Part shown: positions 1-12,320 of the stretch, piece after piece
Position numbering within the stretch: the stretch's first letter is position 1
Layout: each line of letters starts with the position of its first letter
Assembly (NCBI RefSeq): GCF_002078875.1
Contig: NC_034409.1
Span: 105,877,250 to 105,941,249 of the forward strand
Length of the DNA stretch: 64,000 nt
Source of the DNA: Numida meleagris
Taxonomy: Eukaryota > Chordata > Aves > Galliformes > Numididae
Reading direction: 5' to 3'
Position numbers and translations under genes: made by a program
The notes under the pieces: model-generated
What the model was told of the DNA's origin: nothing
Databases searched by the model: none
The model's input: the letters and a program-made list of their open reading frames with translations, nothing else

Positions 1-968
1 AAGAAGCAATGAAGTGAGCAATTATGTTTGGTCCTAAAGAAAAACAGAACTTGTTTCAAATACCAGAATCGGGAGGTCTCAGCCATCCAAGGATGGATTG
101 CACTGGTGAGTACTGGGCAATGAGAGCAGGAGGACAACTGGGACCAGACTGGCGAGTGGTACAAGGCATGTAGCCAGCTGGCTGTTCTGCTTTCAGCAGT
201 TGATTTGATAATTGAGATTAATAAGCACATTAAGTATAGAAACAAAGCACGCACTGAAAATAAAGGGATGGGCTGATGAAATTCACAGAGTAGGCAAGCT
301 CATCTGTGTGTTTAGTGTCCCTAGTCAGAGGGCAACTGGGCTCTTCCCATCAGCCTTGTAATTGGGAAAATCAGAAAAGTGACCCTGGACTGGTCTTTTA
401 CCCAAACACAGATTGATGCGTCCTTCGGTGCAAGTCTCCACACATTGGCAAGGACATGGAAAGAGTGAAGACACTCATAGAAAATATAGTTCCCACACCA
501 CAGATACCTGTCAGAACATAACTATATTACCTGTGGCTCTGGGCATACAGCAACAGCACGTCTGGGACGGCATTGCAGAAGCTGTGCCATAAGCACATGG
601 CAGATGTCACCAATCAGATCTGCTGGTCTCGTTCTGCAGGTGCAGTGCACTCAGCCTGCCCCAACAACATTGCAGAGCCGGCTGAGCTGCTGGCATTTTC
701 TGTAGCTGGAGTCTTACTCTGAAACCATACCAGTAGCCTCAGGCATCCTTTGCACAACCCCTTCCAGAGGAGGTGAGGGACCAAGACCTCAGTGAACTGA
801 AATCCGTGGATGAGATCCTCTGCTTACACATCTCTGTGCATCCGTGCAGGTTTGGATAAAGCTGCCACAGTTTACATGTATCTGTCTCATGGAGCCAAGT
901 TCAGGCATAATTGAAGCTCTGACAGCTTGCAGTACTTGAGTGTGGTGACATCAGCTTTGGCCTTGTGT
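1..968. other. unannotated unique DNA
   Basis: No gene, repeat family or RNA gene is recognised. No reading frame reaches 60 codons from ATG. The stretch around 540-720 is somewhat richer in G and C than the rest but has no sign of a CpG island. Confidence 0.5.
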
Positions 969-1110
969 CATAGAATCACAGAATTGTTTGAGTTGGATGG
1001 AAATTTTAAAGGTCATCTAGTCCAAATCCCCTGCAGTGAACAGGAACATCTACAGCTAGATCAGGTTGCTCAGGGCCCCACCTAGCCTGACCCTGAGTGC
1101 CTCCAAGGAC
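969..1110 (-). mobile_element. CR1 LINE 3' end, reverse strand
   Basis: On the + strand the segment opens with the reverse complement of a CR1 tail (CATAGAATCACAGAATTG). The usual 3' untranslated wording follows: a 'ggtcatctagtccaa' block, 'cctgcagtgaacagg', then 'gatcaggttgctcagggcc'. This matches the last 140 bp of the longer CR1 at 4035-5584, which reads 'ctgatgtagctgtaggtgtccctgttcactgcaagg' in pieces on the other strand, so the two belong to the same 3'-end type. The copy is strongly 5' truncated and contains no coding part. The right-hand edge is estimated. Confidence 0.85.
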
Positions 1111-1194
1111 ACCAGGTACCCTGCATGTGAGATGGTCATACAGAGTCTATGGTGTCACCAGTTTAAGATGCTATTCCATAATTACTGCAATATT

Positions 1195-1220
1195 CTCTTT
1201 TTTTTTTTAAAAAAAAAGAG
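1195..1220. repeat. T11/A9 palindromic tract
   Basis: Eleven T are followed directly by nine A, flanked by CTC on the left and GAG on the right. This makes a near-perfect 24-26 bp inverted repeat without a loop. Confidence 0.9.
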
Positions 1221-1843
1221 GGGTTAGTGAACATATATTGCATTTCCAACAAGTAGATGGAGCCTAATTTCTAAAATGTTCCTCTGAAAAGAAGAGCCCC
1301 AAAAGCTACCTGTACACTCATTAGCTGCTGAGAGTCCCCTTCCTAATTTTTCACTCCAGATTCATCTATCCAAACATATGTTTTGACATTCAGTAGTATC
1401 TAGCCCATTCTATAGACAGCTGCATTCATACCAGACTGACCTGTCAAGAGAGGAAATGAAACTCCTCAGACCCAGCCCAACATTTTAACTTGTCTCATAT
1501 CCCATTTTTCCCTTTTTGTTATTTTATCCATGGGCAATTCATGACTTCTGGAAGAAAAATGCATGTGAAAAAAATGATAGTATGGCATTTTGACATTTTC
1601 CAATAGTTGGGAATATGTCTTCAGAAGCACAAAAAAGCCACGACAGCATAAATACCCTTAGTGGGCTCCAAGGCAGGCGGGTGAGGGCATGGCAAACATT
1701 CACAGTGCAGGGAGCACCAGTGGGTGGAGATCCACAGGAGATGTTTAAATGCAGATTTTATTTCCTATTGAAGCATAAAAGAACAGCCAGTTAATTAGGA
1801 GAGCTGGTGGAGACAGCTCCCATAAATCAATTGTCTCTGGAGG

Positions 1844-1871
1844 AAAAAAAAAAAAAGAAAGAAAGAAAAAG
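1844..1871. repeat. A-rich (GAAA)n tract
   Basis: A run of 13 A is followed by about three GAAA units, a simple purine microsatellite. The flanks show no retroposed gene body or target-site duplication that would make it a poly(A) tail. Confidence 0.85.
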
Positions 1872-3925
1872 ACACCATTCCACAATGATACTCAGCAACA
1901 ACAAGAGACTAAGATTTTTCCCACAGTTAATAATGTTTTATAAAATTACAAGAAAGATTCTCCAAGGAGTGTGGTTGCTTTGTAAAGCCAAAATATGTAC
2001 TTGAAAAGAGCATCTACATGAAATTCTAATAGAGTTCTGACTTCCATACTCTGGAAAAAATATATCTGTAAGAGGAGGTTTCAAAAAACTAATCAATTAA
2101 AGAAGGAAAGAGAGAAAATGAAAAAGAAATGTATTCTCAAGTATCAGTGGCAACCCACTGAGAAGGCTGGTACAGAATTATTTTAATTATTCACAATATT
2201 ATTATACTGAACAACACATAGGTCTTCTGTGTGATTATACAAGGTGAATTTTATTTAGTGAAACAAAATCTTATTCAGGAAAAGAAAGAAAAAAAAATCA
2301 AATGACTGAGCATCCACAACCAGAATTCTTGGGTGGAAACACAACAAACAAGTGCTTGCCTGCAGTGGATGGAACTGAGGAGAAGGTTCGACAAATAGAA
2401 TCCAGACTTCAGTAGCCTGTAGTTGTCAAAGCAAAGACTTGAAGTTGGGACCCAAATGTTAATTGTAGGTCTGAGAAGCAACCAGCTGTATTTTTGAGTA
2501 AATTACACTTCAATTTTTTAGGCATTTAAGACATGATTGTGATTAATATAGTGGCGTGAATTTCACTAAACCTCGAGCTGCGTTGTTTCTTCCAGTTCCT
2601 GCTCTGACACATACTTTTGGTGTAACCAACATCTTAGAGGCTTGCTTTGCTAAAATTCTGATAATAATACCTCTTTTGCCTATTTAGCACTTAGGCTTCT
2701 GGCAAGTGTTTTCTTCCTCTGAAAACTTGTAACACTAGGCACTGTAAATATTCACCCTTATTAACAATATAAAGTCCTTATGATTAATGACAGCTCATTA
2801 AATTCACTCCATAAGAATTCTGCATTGTTATTTAGACACTAAAACAATAACATAACCAAAATTCATTACTCAGAAGCATTCCTTAAAATATACTATTCAT
2901 ATTTTGTATTGAAAACACACTGGCCAAAAAACAGCGCACCTCTCTCTGGCCCGCCAGTGAAGACACAAATGTGTGACCCTATATCTTCCAAAAAGCAAAT
3001 TTTATCTTCAGCTCTGCTTCCCTGCACCTCACATCAGAGCAGACCTGAGGAGGAAATGCTTTGGAGGAAGCCCCACAGAGCTGGCCTCAGACAACTCTTG
3101 TGTCCATGAAGGAGGAAGGCAAAGCTCAGGAGAGACTCCCTATCTGCAGATGCAGGGCACTGGAATCAGACAATATCTAGGTCAACAAAGATTTTTGGAA
3201 GTAGGAGTCAACACCCCTTAAATTTTAGTCTTCAGTACAGCCAAGAAGCCAGCAGACAACAACTGCAGTCAGTTGTTGAGCTTCATGTCCTATTTGTAAA
3301 GCAGATGTCTTGCTGGGAGTGCACGCTGCTGGGTTTCAGCTCCCCTCTGTAATTGAATTTAATGGCAGTGCATCTTGCAGACACTCCAGAACAGAAAAAT
3401 TGCATCTTATTTGCATTTGTTTCTCTCCTGTAAAAGGGATTAAGGGTGACTAGTTCAGAGCAATCCTGCCTGATAAACCTTCTGGTGCTGCTGGCTGGAA
3501 AAACACAGCACTCTCATTCTGCATAAGAATTGGGCAGGTTGCTGGTCCTGTGGGAGAAGAGAATAATAATTAAAAAAACCTAAGCAGACTGACTTTCTTA
3601 GTGCTAGAATTTCATCCTTTGCTCTCCTATTTTGACTTCTAAGACACCAGCAGCACACTGAGTCACAGCAGGCATGGGAAACTGTGCTCTTGGTTGCGCA
3701 ACATCACTTCTCCATCGTGATCTTACGAAATTCAGAAGTGTCATTAAACTGAGCTAGCACTGTATTTCCAAAAGGTCATCTTACACTATGTAAACAAACA
3801 GCTTTTAGTCCCAGTACAAGAGATCATTGTGTAAGATTATGCATCATCATGACATGTTTCAGACACCATTAATCTGATACCGTAGAATTCCTGAGGAAGA
3901 AGCAATGTCCTAATAATGTTTTATT

Positions 3926-3945
3926 AAAATAAATAAATAAATAAA
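3926..3945. repeat. (AAAT)n microsatellite
   Basis: Four and a half tandem AAAT units lie about 90 bp upstream of the left edge of the CR1 copy at 4035. Confidence 0.9.
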
Positions 3946-4034
3946 CACAAAAGAGGAAAATAGTCTGATTTGTACAAAGAATTCTAATTCCAGTGCAGGG
4001 TAAGCTTGTGCACTCTCTCAGAAACGATCCGTGA

Positions 4035-5584
4035 GAAATGGGTCCCAATGAGATGCATCCCAGAGTCCCAAGAGAACTGAGTGATGGAGTCACCAAGCCA
4101 CTTTCATTGATATTTGAAAAGTCATGGCAGTCAAGTGAAGTCCCTGGTGACTGGAAAAAAGACAATATCACACCCATTTTTAAGAAGGGTAGAAACGATG
4201 ACCAAGGGAACAACCAACCTGTCAGCTTCACCTCTGTGCCAGGGAAGATTATGGAGAAGATGCTCCTAGGAGCTATGCTAAGGTATTTGGAAGACACGGA
4301 AGTTATATGGGATAATCAGCAAGTCCTGACTGACCAACAAAGTAGCCTTCTCTGATGCCCTAACTGTGTCAGTGGACAAGGGAAGAGCCATTGATATTAT
4401 CTATCTGGACTTCAGTAAGGCCTTTGACATGGCCCCCGTAACATTCTTCTCTCCTAATTGGAAATATATGGATTTGATGGGTTGACTGTGCAATGGACGA
4501 GGAACTGTTTGCAAGATGGTACTCAGAGAGCAGTGAGTCAATGGCTCAATGTTCAGATGGAGATTGGCGATAAGTTGTGTCCCTCAGGGGTCAGCTCTTC
4601 ATCAATTACATCTACAGTGGGATCGAGTGCACCCTCAGCAATTTTGGGGTTGACACCAAACTGTGTGGTGTGGTCAACATGCCGAGGGACAAGATGCCAT
4701 CCACAGAGACTTAGACAGGCTCAAGCAGTGGGCCCAGGAAAACCTCATGAGGTTCAACAAATCCAAATGCAAGGTCTTGCACCTGCACCATGGCAATTGC
4801 CACTATCTATAGAAGCTGGGGGATGAGAAGATTGAGCACAGCCCTGACAAAAAGGACTTGGGGGTATGGGTGGATGGCAGGACATGAGCCACCAGTGTGG
4901 CCTCGCAGCCCAGAAAGCCAACCACATTCTCAGCTGCATCAAAAGAAGATTGGCCAGCAGGGTCAGAGAGATGATCCTTCCCCTCTACTCTGTACTGGGG
5001 GCAATGAATAAATGAATATGAATAGTACTCCTCACATTTACTGAGTCCAGTTGTGGAGTCCTCAGTAAAAGAGAGCCATGGACCTGCGTCCAGAGTGCGT
5101 CCAGAGGAGGGCCACAAAAATGATCCAAGGAATGAAACACCTCCTCTACTAGGACAGGATGAGAGAGCTGGGGCTGTTTAGCCTGGAGAAGAGAAGGCTC
5201 CCAGGAGACCTGAGAGCAGCCTTTCAGTATCTAAAGGAGGGCTATAAAAAAGAAGAGGACAGACCCTTTAGCAGGGTCTGCCCCTGACCCTTTAGCAGGG
5301 TCTGTTGTGATAGGACGAGGAAAAACGGTTTCAGACTAAAAGAGGGAAGATTTAGACTGGATATAAGTAAGAAGTTTTTTACAGCAACGGTAGTGAAGCA
5401 CTGGCACAGGTTACCCAGAAATGTGACAGATGCCCCATCCCTAGAGACATTCAAGGCCAGGCTGGAGGGGCCTCTGAGCAGCCTGATGTAGCTGTAGGTG
5501 TCCCTGTTCACTGCAAGGCAGTAGGACTACACGACCTTTAAAGGTCCTTCTAACTCAAATGACTCTGATTCTACGATTCTATGA
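4035..5584 (+). mobile_element. CR1 LINE, partial ORF2 (reverse transcriptase) plus 3' end
   Basis: This is a non-LTR retrotransposon fragment covering the middle and end of the CR1 reverse-transcriptase ORF and its 3' untranslated region. In order, the readable pieces are GPNEMHPRV (4041 on), PVSFTSVPGKIMEK (about 4220-4260), motif A as [14 protein letters not shown] (4396-4437), then [14 protein letters not shown] (about 4625-4670). In the last piece the CR1 catalytic FADD box has become F-G-V-D. The end-of-ORF and 3' UTR wording 'gctggggctgtttagcctggag' (in part) and 'gttacccagaaatgtgacag' follows. The copy ends with octamer-like GATTCTACGATTCTATG. Several frameshifts separate these blocks, so it encodes no enzyme. 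It is 5' truncated, and I see no target-site duplication, which is normal for CR1. The family is secure; the exact left edge is approximate. Confidence 0.95.
5262..5304 (+). repeat. 19-bp direct duplication inside CR1, each copy a hairpin
   Basis: GACCCTTTAGCAGGGTCTG occurs at 5262-5280 and again at 5286-5304, five bases apart. Each copy contains the inverted repeat GACCCT...AGGGTC with a 5-base loop. Only one copy is expected at this point in CR1. Confidence 0.9.
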
Positions 5585-8500
5585 AATGGATTCAAGCTTG
5601 GGTTACTTGTTCTTTCAAAATCATCCAAGGTAAGCATGGCACAGCAATGCCTGTTTGGTAGCAGTCCCTGGCCCTTACTTATGCCTCCATGCACTCAGGT
5701 GTTGTGAACTTCAGTCAGGTATATCCCTACAGGACCGATTTTTCAGTGATGCCTCAAATTACCCCTTAGGACACTAACTTCTTTTTGTTGGAGTGAGTTT
5801 CTTCTCTCTGGAGTAAGCGAGGGAAAGGAAAGAGGTGATAGCTTCAGCCTTCACCTCCAGCAGTGAGGTGGCCTCTCTTCGCTGTCAGCAGGGCAGAAGA
5901 GAAGACATGATGGTTCCTCCAGCTTCCCACAGCCCCGGTGGCACAGGCTGTGCAGAAGACCTGCCAAGGAAGTGTCACCATCTGGGTGTTCCAGCCAGCT
6001 CTCTCCACCCTGGGGGCTGTTGCTCAGCTCTTGAGTACAGCCAAATAAAGGTTGCTCCAGGTGCCAGCAGATTCCAGGCAATGAACCCGGTACAGAGGGC
6101 TGCCTTCACTCACCAGCTGGAGAGGAACACTGCTGCCATTGAAACTGATTATAAACTATGTAGTATTTACCCAGAAAGCCTTTACGGCCTCTTGCTCAAA
6201 CACATGCACTGTTTCATCTCAAGTTAATACACAGAGATACAGGTCTCTTGAGACGTGCACATAATTTAAATAGCTGGCTCTAGTTGCTCTTCCTAAAACA
6301 CAAAAGTCCCCACTTCTACCCTGGGGAGAAACATCTGTGGTTTCAATTCAAAAGGCGAAGTGTCTTGCAGTCTCCAGCAGCAGCATCTGGCACTGCTGGA
6401 AGGAGGGAAGAGGAGGGCTGCTCCTATGGGAGGCTCTACAGGACTCTACCTGGCACGTTTCTTACCAGAACCCGCTCATCTGCAAGTCTCTCCTCATTAC
6501 CGCTGCAGGTACGCAGCTCTGCACACTTGCTGCTCCTGTCTCACCCTGCTTTCACCTTCATTCCTGAGGCTATGTCCGCACTTCTTTGTCCTTCACTCAT
6601 GCACTATTCCTGTCCCTCTGTCTACCTCCCTTCTTCAGTCTCCTTCATCTCTCATTAACGTCACATCTGCAGCCAAGCTACACTCTCCCACTCACGCAAA
6701 AGGCTGCTTTCTTCACTCTGCTCTTTCCTATCTCCTTCCCCAGCTTTCCATTGGTTTTCTAGTTTCTCTATGTATAATCTTTTAATCTTTGTCTTCACAC
6801 CCAGTCACTATGCATACGTATTTTTGCAGTTTCCATCCTGTCATCACTGACTACTTGTATTTTACTGGGTCCCTCTCTGAGCTCCTCCCTCCCTTTAATC
6901 TACTGGCATAGCTATGATTCTTTCCATTGGACTTTGTTGTATAGCATCCATTTTTCATCTAGCTTCTTCACCATTTTTTTATAATTTGGGATTTAAACAG
7001 TGTGACCACAGGCCCCCTTAGCTTGCTGAGACCTGTTGAGTCTCTCCCACCTTCTCTGCCAAATCAAACCACCAGCAACTTGTCACCATCATCTTTCATT
7101 TTCCACAGGCTTTCAGCCTACAGTATGTTAGGACAGCAGTGTCTCTTCTGTCTTCAGCTTGCTGCATTATGAAAAAGCAATTCAGGGGCTTCTCCAAAAT
7201 TCCCCTTGAGTTTCAGGGCAGATTTTCTGCAACTACCAAGAGACTCCCAGGAACTTCACTATCCTTCAAACTTTTCTTAAAAACTTCTCTATCAGGAAGG
7301 CTACAAAAATAAGTACAGAAATGAATAAAAAATTAATGTAGGTGTGCTGAGAACACCAAATATTCTCTTGACTGGCAGTTTTATTGCATCCTTATTTCAC
7401 CCTCATCTCTTTTCTTCACCCATCAGCTTCTGTCTTGCATTTCTATCACACTTTTTCGGGGAAAGAAGTCTCTTCAATATGTATTTGTATAGAGCCTCAT
7501 CTTGTGGTTTCTCAGTTTGTGACTGGTGTCTTAGACACTGGCTGACAACAAACACCCCTACTTCATGGCAGACTGTCCTGGAACCTCAACCCTGATGCAA
7601 GTCATTTGCATCTGACCACAACTAGTCACTCCTTGGGGTAGCACAGTGATGATACTAGTTATTTCCTAGTGAGCAAATCTGTTAAAAAAGCACCCAAAAT
7701 ACCTCTCAAAGCAAGTTTCAGGGCAGTTGCTGCATGACCTTGAAGTGAAAGCTCTTTTTCTAAGGTGGTCCCTTCAGTTTAGAAGTATAACATCAGTGGA
7801 GGGGCGTGGAGGTTAAAGGGCCTTCAGGTTTCAAGGCTATTGAACATGGCAATGTCAAGTAGAAAGCATATAAGGAAATGTAGCAGTATATCATTCCTTT
7901 TTCTGGTTTAAACATTCCGCATTTCTTAATGCCTTACTAATTTCTGAAACCGTAAATACCTTTCCTCTTCTTGAAGGGGTTATATTAGCCCTGCACGCCT
8001 ATACCTCTAAACGGTGGGTAAAAAGCAAACTTGTTTTGAAGAAAGACATAGTTAGTAAGAAAAAGCCCTCTGTATTGAGCAGACAGCTCATGCAAGTAGC
8101 AGCACTGGTGATGCTCAGAAGGGAATGCTCTGTGTTCATGTTTACATATTGATTGTTTTGAAGCCCCTTTCAGTTCCAGGAATTGTAGATTATAAAAAAT
8201 GATATATATTTGTGGTTTGGCACCCAAAGAGAGCTTCAACTCAGGCATCACTGCAGGCTGCCAACATCTGCAAATTATTAAATGTTGGTTTTGTTTGGGG
8301 TTTTTTTTAAGCCTCAAAATACAAAACTAACGTCATTCACTGGTCGCACCTACTGCTGGGTAACACGATGGAATTTAGGTATGCAAGTTTTGCCAATTCA
8401 GGTCACAAAGCTTACTAATAAAAAGATTTTTATGATAATACTTGTGCTCTTTGTTGTTGTGCTATATAGTAAATTCTAGCTGAAACAAACAACAAGAAAA

Positions 8501-8876
8501 CCTCAGGAAGAAGTTTAAGATTCTTTTCAAAACAGACCGATGAATAAAGAGCATTGAGATTTATTTTTAAAACAATCTTCCGCTGAAAATGTACCAGTAC
8601 CATGGCATAATGGAACTTGGCTTTGTCAAAGGAGGAAAACAATCTGTGCAGATGATTTTGGAACCATATGTGTGAGCAATGGGGAACAGTCTGTCAAAGT
8701 GTAGAGTCCTCATTCTTGCTGAAATACTTGGCAATGATCTGTGCACAGAAAATCCAATGCCAGAAGAGCTCACCACATGCTTACGCAAGCCCAGCAGATC
8801 TTGTGACTGACACACAGCAGCACAGATGTGTATACAAGGAACCATCCTTAACCAACATCTGTCTCAGGCTCAAGTG
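5585..8876. other. unannotated DNA with pyrimidine-rich stretches
   Basis: No gene or transposon recognised. The + strand is notably C/T-rich at about 6480-6990 and 7340-7470, built of TCC, CTT and CTC runs. The longest frames (130 and 141 codons near 5835-6227 and 6360-6785) overlap each other and other frames on one strand. Their translations are the Ser/Leu/Pro-rich products expected of pyrimidine-rich DNA, so I do not call them genes. Confidence 0.5.
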
Positions 8877-8942
8877 GCAGGGAGGTTGGAATTTGATGAT
8901 CTTTGGGGACCCTTCCAACCCAAGCCATTCTATGATTCCATG
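8877..8942 (+). mobile_element. CR1 LINE, terminal 66 bp
   Basis: Short CR1 3' end: 'ggaggttggaatttgatgat' then 'ccttccaaccc' and the octamer tail ATTCTATGATTCCATGA. There is no coding part. The wording matches the most common avian CR1 3' terminus. Confidence 0.85.
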
Positions 8943-11772
8943 AAAGGAGAAGGCATCATCCTGAAGAACTGAGCCAAACATGCCTGGCAGTCATAAATAC
9001 TTGCTCAAAATACAGGACATGACAATAAGTTACTAGGTGCAAACACAGCAGTTGTAGCATTTTTTTTCTTACTTGCAAAGGGTGGAGAGAGAGGTGAACA
9101 GAAACATCATGACACTAACTTTTCTCCTCTTCTTGCCTAATATCAACATCACAGCAGTAAACCCTACTACTGCGTATTTCATAGAAAAACTGGATTTCAA
9201 GGGTCTCAATGTCTGACTGAAGGCATGCTCATAGTGCAGACAGTCAGAGATTATTTGGATTTGGGTAACAAAAAAAAACGTTATGTATTTAATAAAGTTG
9301 AGTTCAATCTCTCCAGCTGATAATTTCAGGATGCTTTATCTTCACTGACATTCTAGATCTACTTAAAACTTAATCTGTCCACAGCTTGGACATAATGCTA
9401 CTCTGGCATAGACATGTGTGCTTTGGTACACTGAAGCAAAAGCATTATTGTATTTTAAATTTATGTCCTGGTTAATTTTGCAATTGATTTTCTGTACAAA
9501 TTAACCCTAAACCATCAGTAGTTTCACAGCAGCACAGGTTATTGTTGCTGTACCGACTGCATGCAATTCTTCTACGGGAATCACACAAACCACAAATAGA
9601 AGATTTAAAAAAAAAAAAACGGAAATGCAATTTTGAAAAACCCTTACACTGTAAGCCACAGTGATACAGTCAAATCTGCTGTGGATAAAGACAGACCTGC
9701 TAAAAACATACATGACTGCATGGCCATGGCCAAAAGGAACGTCATCACTAAAGACTACAAAAACCGTAACAGGCCTAAGCATCAAGGCTCAGATCTCTTC
9801 AGGAATATCAGTTAATTAAACAGAGACCAGGACAATGAAGTCTGTTCTCACTATGTGCGCTTTGCAACTGATACTCTTTCCATCCAGTTTCAGCATTAAT
9901 TTCTCTTTTTCTCTCATCTGCAGAATGAATCACAGGTAGGCATGTACACGAACATGTTCAGTTGACTTCAGAGCTCCCAATTTCTGACTGCTATTTTTTA
10001 ATGCTAGCACAACAATTCTACAGTACAAATTAAGCTACTTTTCACTGCCCCTGTCGAGGGTGAAGCCTTATTCTTAGTCTATCAGTTACTGGGGATACAA
10101 CCAACTTCCATGCACAGGGCTCTGACCTGCATGTGTTGGTCTCTTCACCAAATTAGTACTGCTATAGCAGAGCTGGCTGAATGCTTTCTCTCAGCTGCCA
10201 CAGGCCAAATATCTAGCATACTATTTAATACATCAGACCATAATCTAAATGGATGTGTCATAAGCCCACATGCTTTTTTGTTATGGGAATAGCAGTTGTT
10301 GGTGAAGGAGCAAACAAAAGTAGTAGCTGCTGTACTTCTCAGAGTACATCAGCAGGACTGAATGGAACCCTTCATGTTTCAAGCATCCCACTCAGGAAAT
10401 ACATACTCACACTGAAATAATGTGTGAGACGGATTGAGGGCACAGTGTGACCCAAAACCATCTTTCCCTGTTAGATGAGAAGAGAGAAGAAATTGGAAGT
10501 TCTCAGACCTGTTCATCCATCTTCCTGTTCTCACTTGCATGTATTTCTCGATGGACTTGATCATATTCTGCAGCCTTCTGCTGCCCTTCCTTTCTTTATC
10601 TGCGGTCTTACCTTTAAAAGACACATAAACTTTTTTCTCTTACAATTCTCTACCATTTAAATTCTCCCTTTCCCATATGGTCTCTGTAAACAGATGGTAA
10701 AATAACTTTGCATGACGCTGTGTACAGTAAAATTACCTGTTTTACAGCCAAAGCCTACTGAGGATTCCTGCAGCAGGGCACGGCAGTGGTTGACTACATG
10801 GACCAAAAGGGAACAGCGGGCAATGGGAGGACACCCAGCATGGCTATAGGAGTGTAAAAAGGATGCTGTGCTGGCCTCATGCCTGGAAATGCACCCAAAA
10901 TGGAGAGAGGTGTTTAGACCAAACCTGGCTTTGCCTCCTAGTCTGTCTGCACTACCCAGAGGCTTCTGGTTTTGCCTTTTGTACAGGGAAGTAGGAAAGG
11001 TTGCCATGGGCAGAATTTATGACAGGCAAGGAGACCTAGGAAATCCGGCTTTCTCTGCTGAGATAGCTCAAAACAGGAAAAGTGTTATTCCAAGGACACA
11101 GAAATGAGAAATAAGCAAATCAAGTAAAACCAAAAGAAATGTACAAAAATAGCCCTACACACATTCAATACATCACTTTTCCTGTTCTTCATTGGACTCT
11201 ATGAAGGATGGGTATTTTGCAAGTCTGACCTGCCTCTGAGGCACTCTGAAAGTCGTTCTATACTGACACCATTTAAATGTTTGGTTACCTGCATCCCTTG
11301 TCTCTTTTCTCTTAAAAGCGCTCTCATATCTTTACTAGAAAGAGTTTGTCCAAGTGTCTTGGTTTACCCCATGTTCTAAAACCAGAATGTTTTGTGAGAT
11401 TTCTTCCTGAAAGCCTGCAAGAGCCCTCTCTTCAGAGCAGAGTTCATTTTGCCTTTTGCAGTTCTCAGCTTGCTCAGGTTTCTGCCTGTCCAGATCAACT
11501 TCCTCCCAAAGCAATCAGAGGGCAGGAGAGCAGCAGACCAGATGATGCATACATTATCCACATCATGTGTCTCCCAAGGAAAGACATGCACTCTGGCTGT
11601 CATCCTTTCTGTCTGAAGACCTGTGGTAAGCAAGTGTCCCCCAAATGCTGCCCTTCCCTTCCCCAGCTTTGGAGGCCAGGTTTGCTCATGTGGAGTCCAT
11701 CAAGAGGAAGCCCTTCAAAAACTAGACAGCTGGGGTTGCAGCTTGGAGCACAGCCACAGGGAAGGAAAAGCA
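8943..11772. other. unannotated unique DNA
   Basis: No recognisable gene or transposon. There is a 13-A run at 9607-9619. Frames of 60-143 codons occur on both strands and overlap (for example 11346-11777 on + and 11376-11633 on -), with no recognised homology. Confidence 0.5.
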
Positions 11773-12320
11773 CATAGAGAATCATGGAAATACAGAGTTT
11801 CCTGAGCTGGAAAGGACCCACACGGATCATTGAATCCAACCGCTGGCTCCACACAGGACCACCCAAAAACCAGACCCTATGTCTGAGAGCATTGTCCAAA
11901 CGCTCCTTGAACTCCGGCACTTGGGGCCGTGCCCACTGCCCTGGGCAGCCTGTTCCATGCCCACCACCCTCTGGCACAGACCCTTTCCCTAACACGCAGC
12001 TGCCCCTCCCCTGACGCAGCTCCATGCCGTTCCCTCGGGCCCTGTCGCTGTCACCAGAGAGCAGAACTCAGCGCTGCCTCTCCGCTCCCTGTGAGGAGCT
12101 GCAGCCGCCATGAGGCCTCCCCTCAGCTCCTCTGCTCTGGGCTAAGCACACCGAGGGGCCTCAGCTTCTCCTCATACAGCTTGCCTTCCAGACCCTTCAC
12201 CATTTCTTAGCCCTCCTTTGGACGCTCTCTGACAGCTCTATGTCCTCATATTCTGGCACCCCAAACTGCACACAGTGCTTGAGGTGAGGCTGCACCAGCA
12301 CGGAGCAGAGCAGTACAGTC
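11773..12320 (-). mobile_element. CR1 LINE 3' part, reverse strand, GC-rich subfamily
   Basis: The + strand begins with a reverse-complement CR1 tail (CATAGAGAATCATGGAAAT). It continues with 'tttcctgagctggaaagg', 'atcattgaatccaacc', 'gccctgggcagcctgttcc', 'gaggggcctcagcttctcc' and 'caccccaaactgcacacag', the reverse of the CR1 ORF2 C-terminus and 3' UTR. It is richer in GC and CpG than its surroundings and its 3'-end wording differs from the other copies in the window, so it belongs to a separate subfamily. The copy is 5' truncated, with the boundary near 12320 estimated. Confidence 0.92.

Larger units (their letters stand above)
1111..4034. other. unannotated AT-rich DNA
   Basis: Unique AT-rich sequence with small low-complexity tracts listed separately (1195-1220, 1844-1871, 3926-3945). 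Reading frames of 65-82 codons occur on both strands, overlap one another and resemble no known family. Confidence 0.5.

Noticed and set aside
11346..11777. A 143-codon frame ending at the edge of a CR1
   Set aside because: No recognised domain. It overlaps reverse-strand frames and runs into the CR1 tail at its end.
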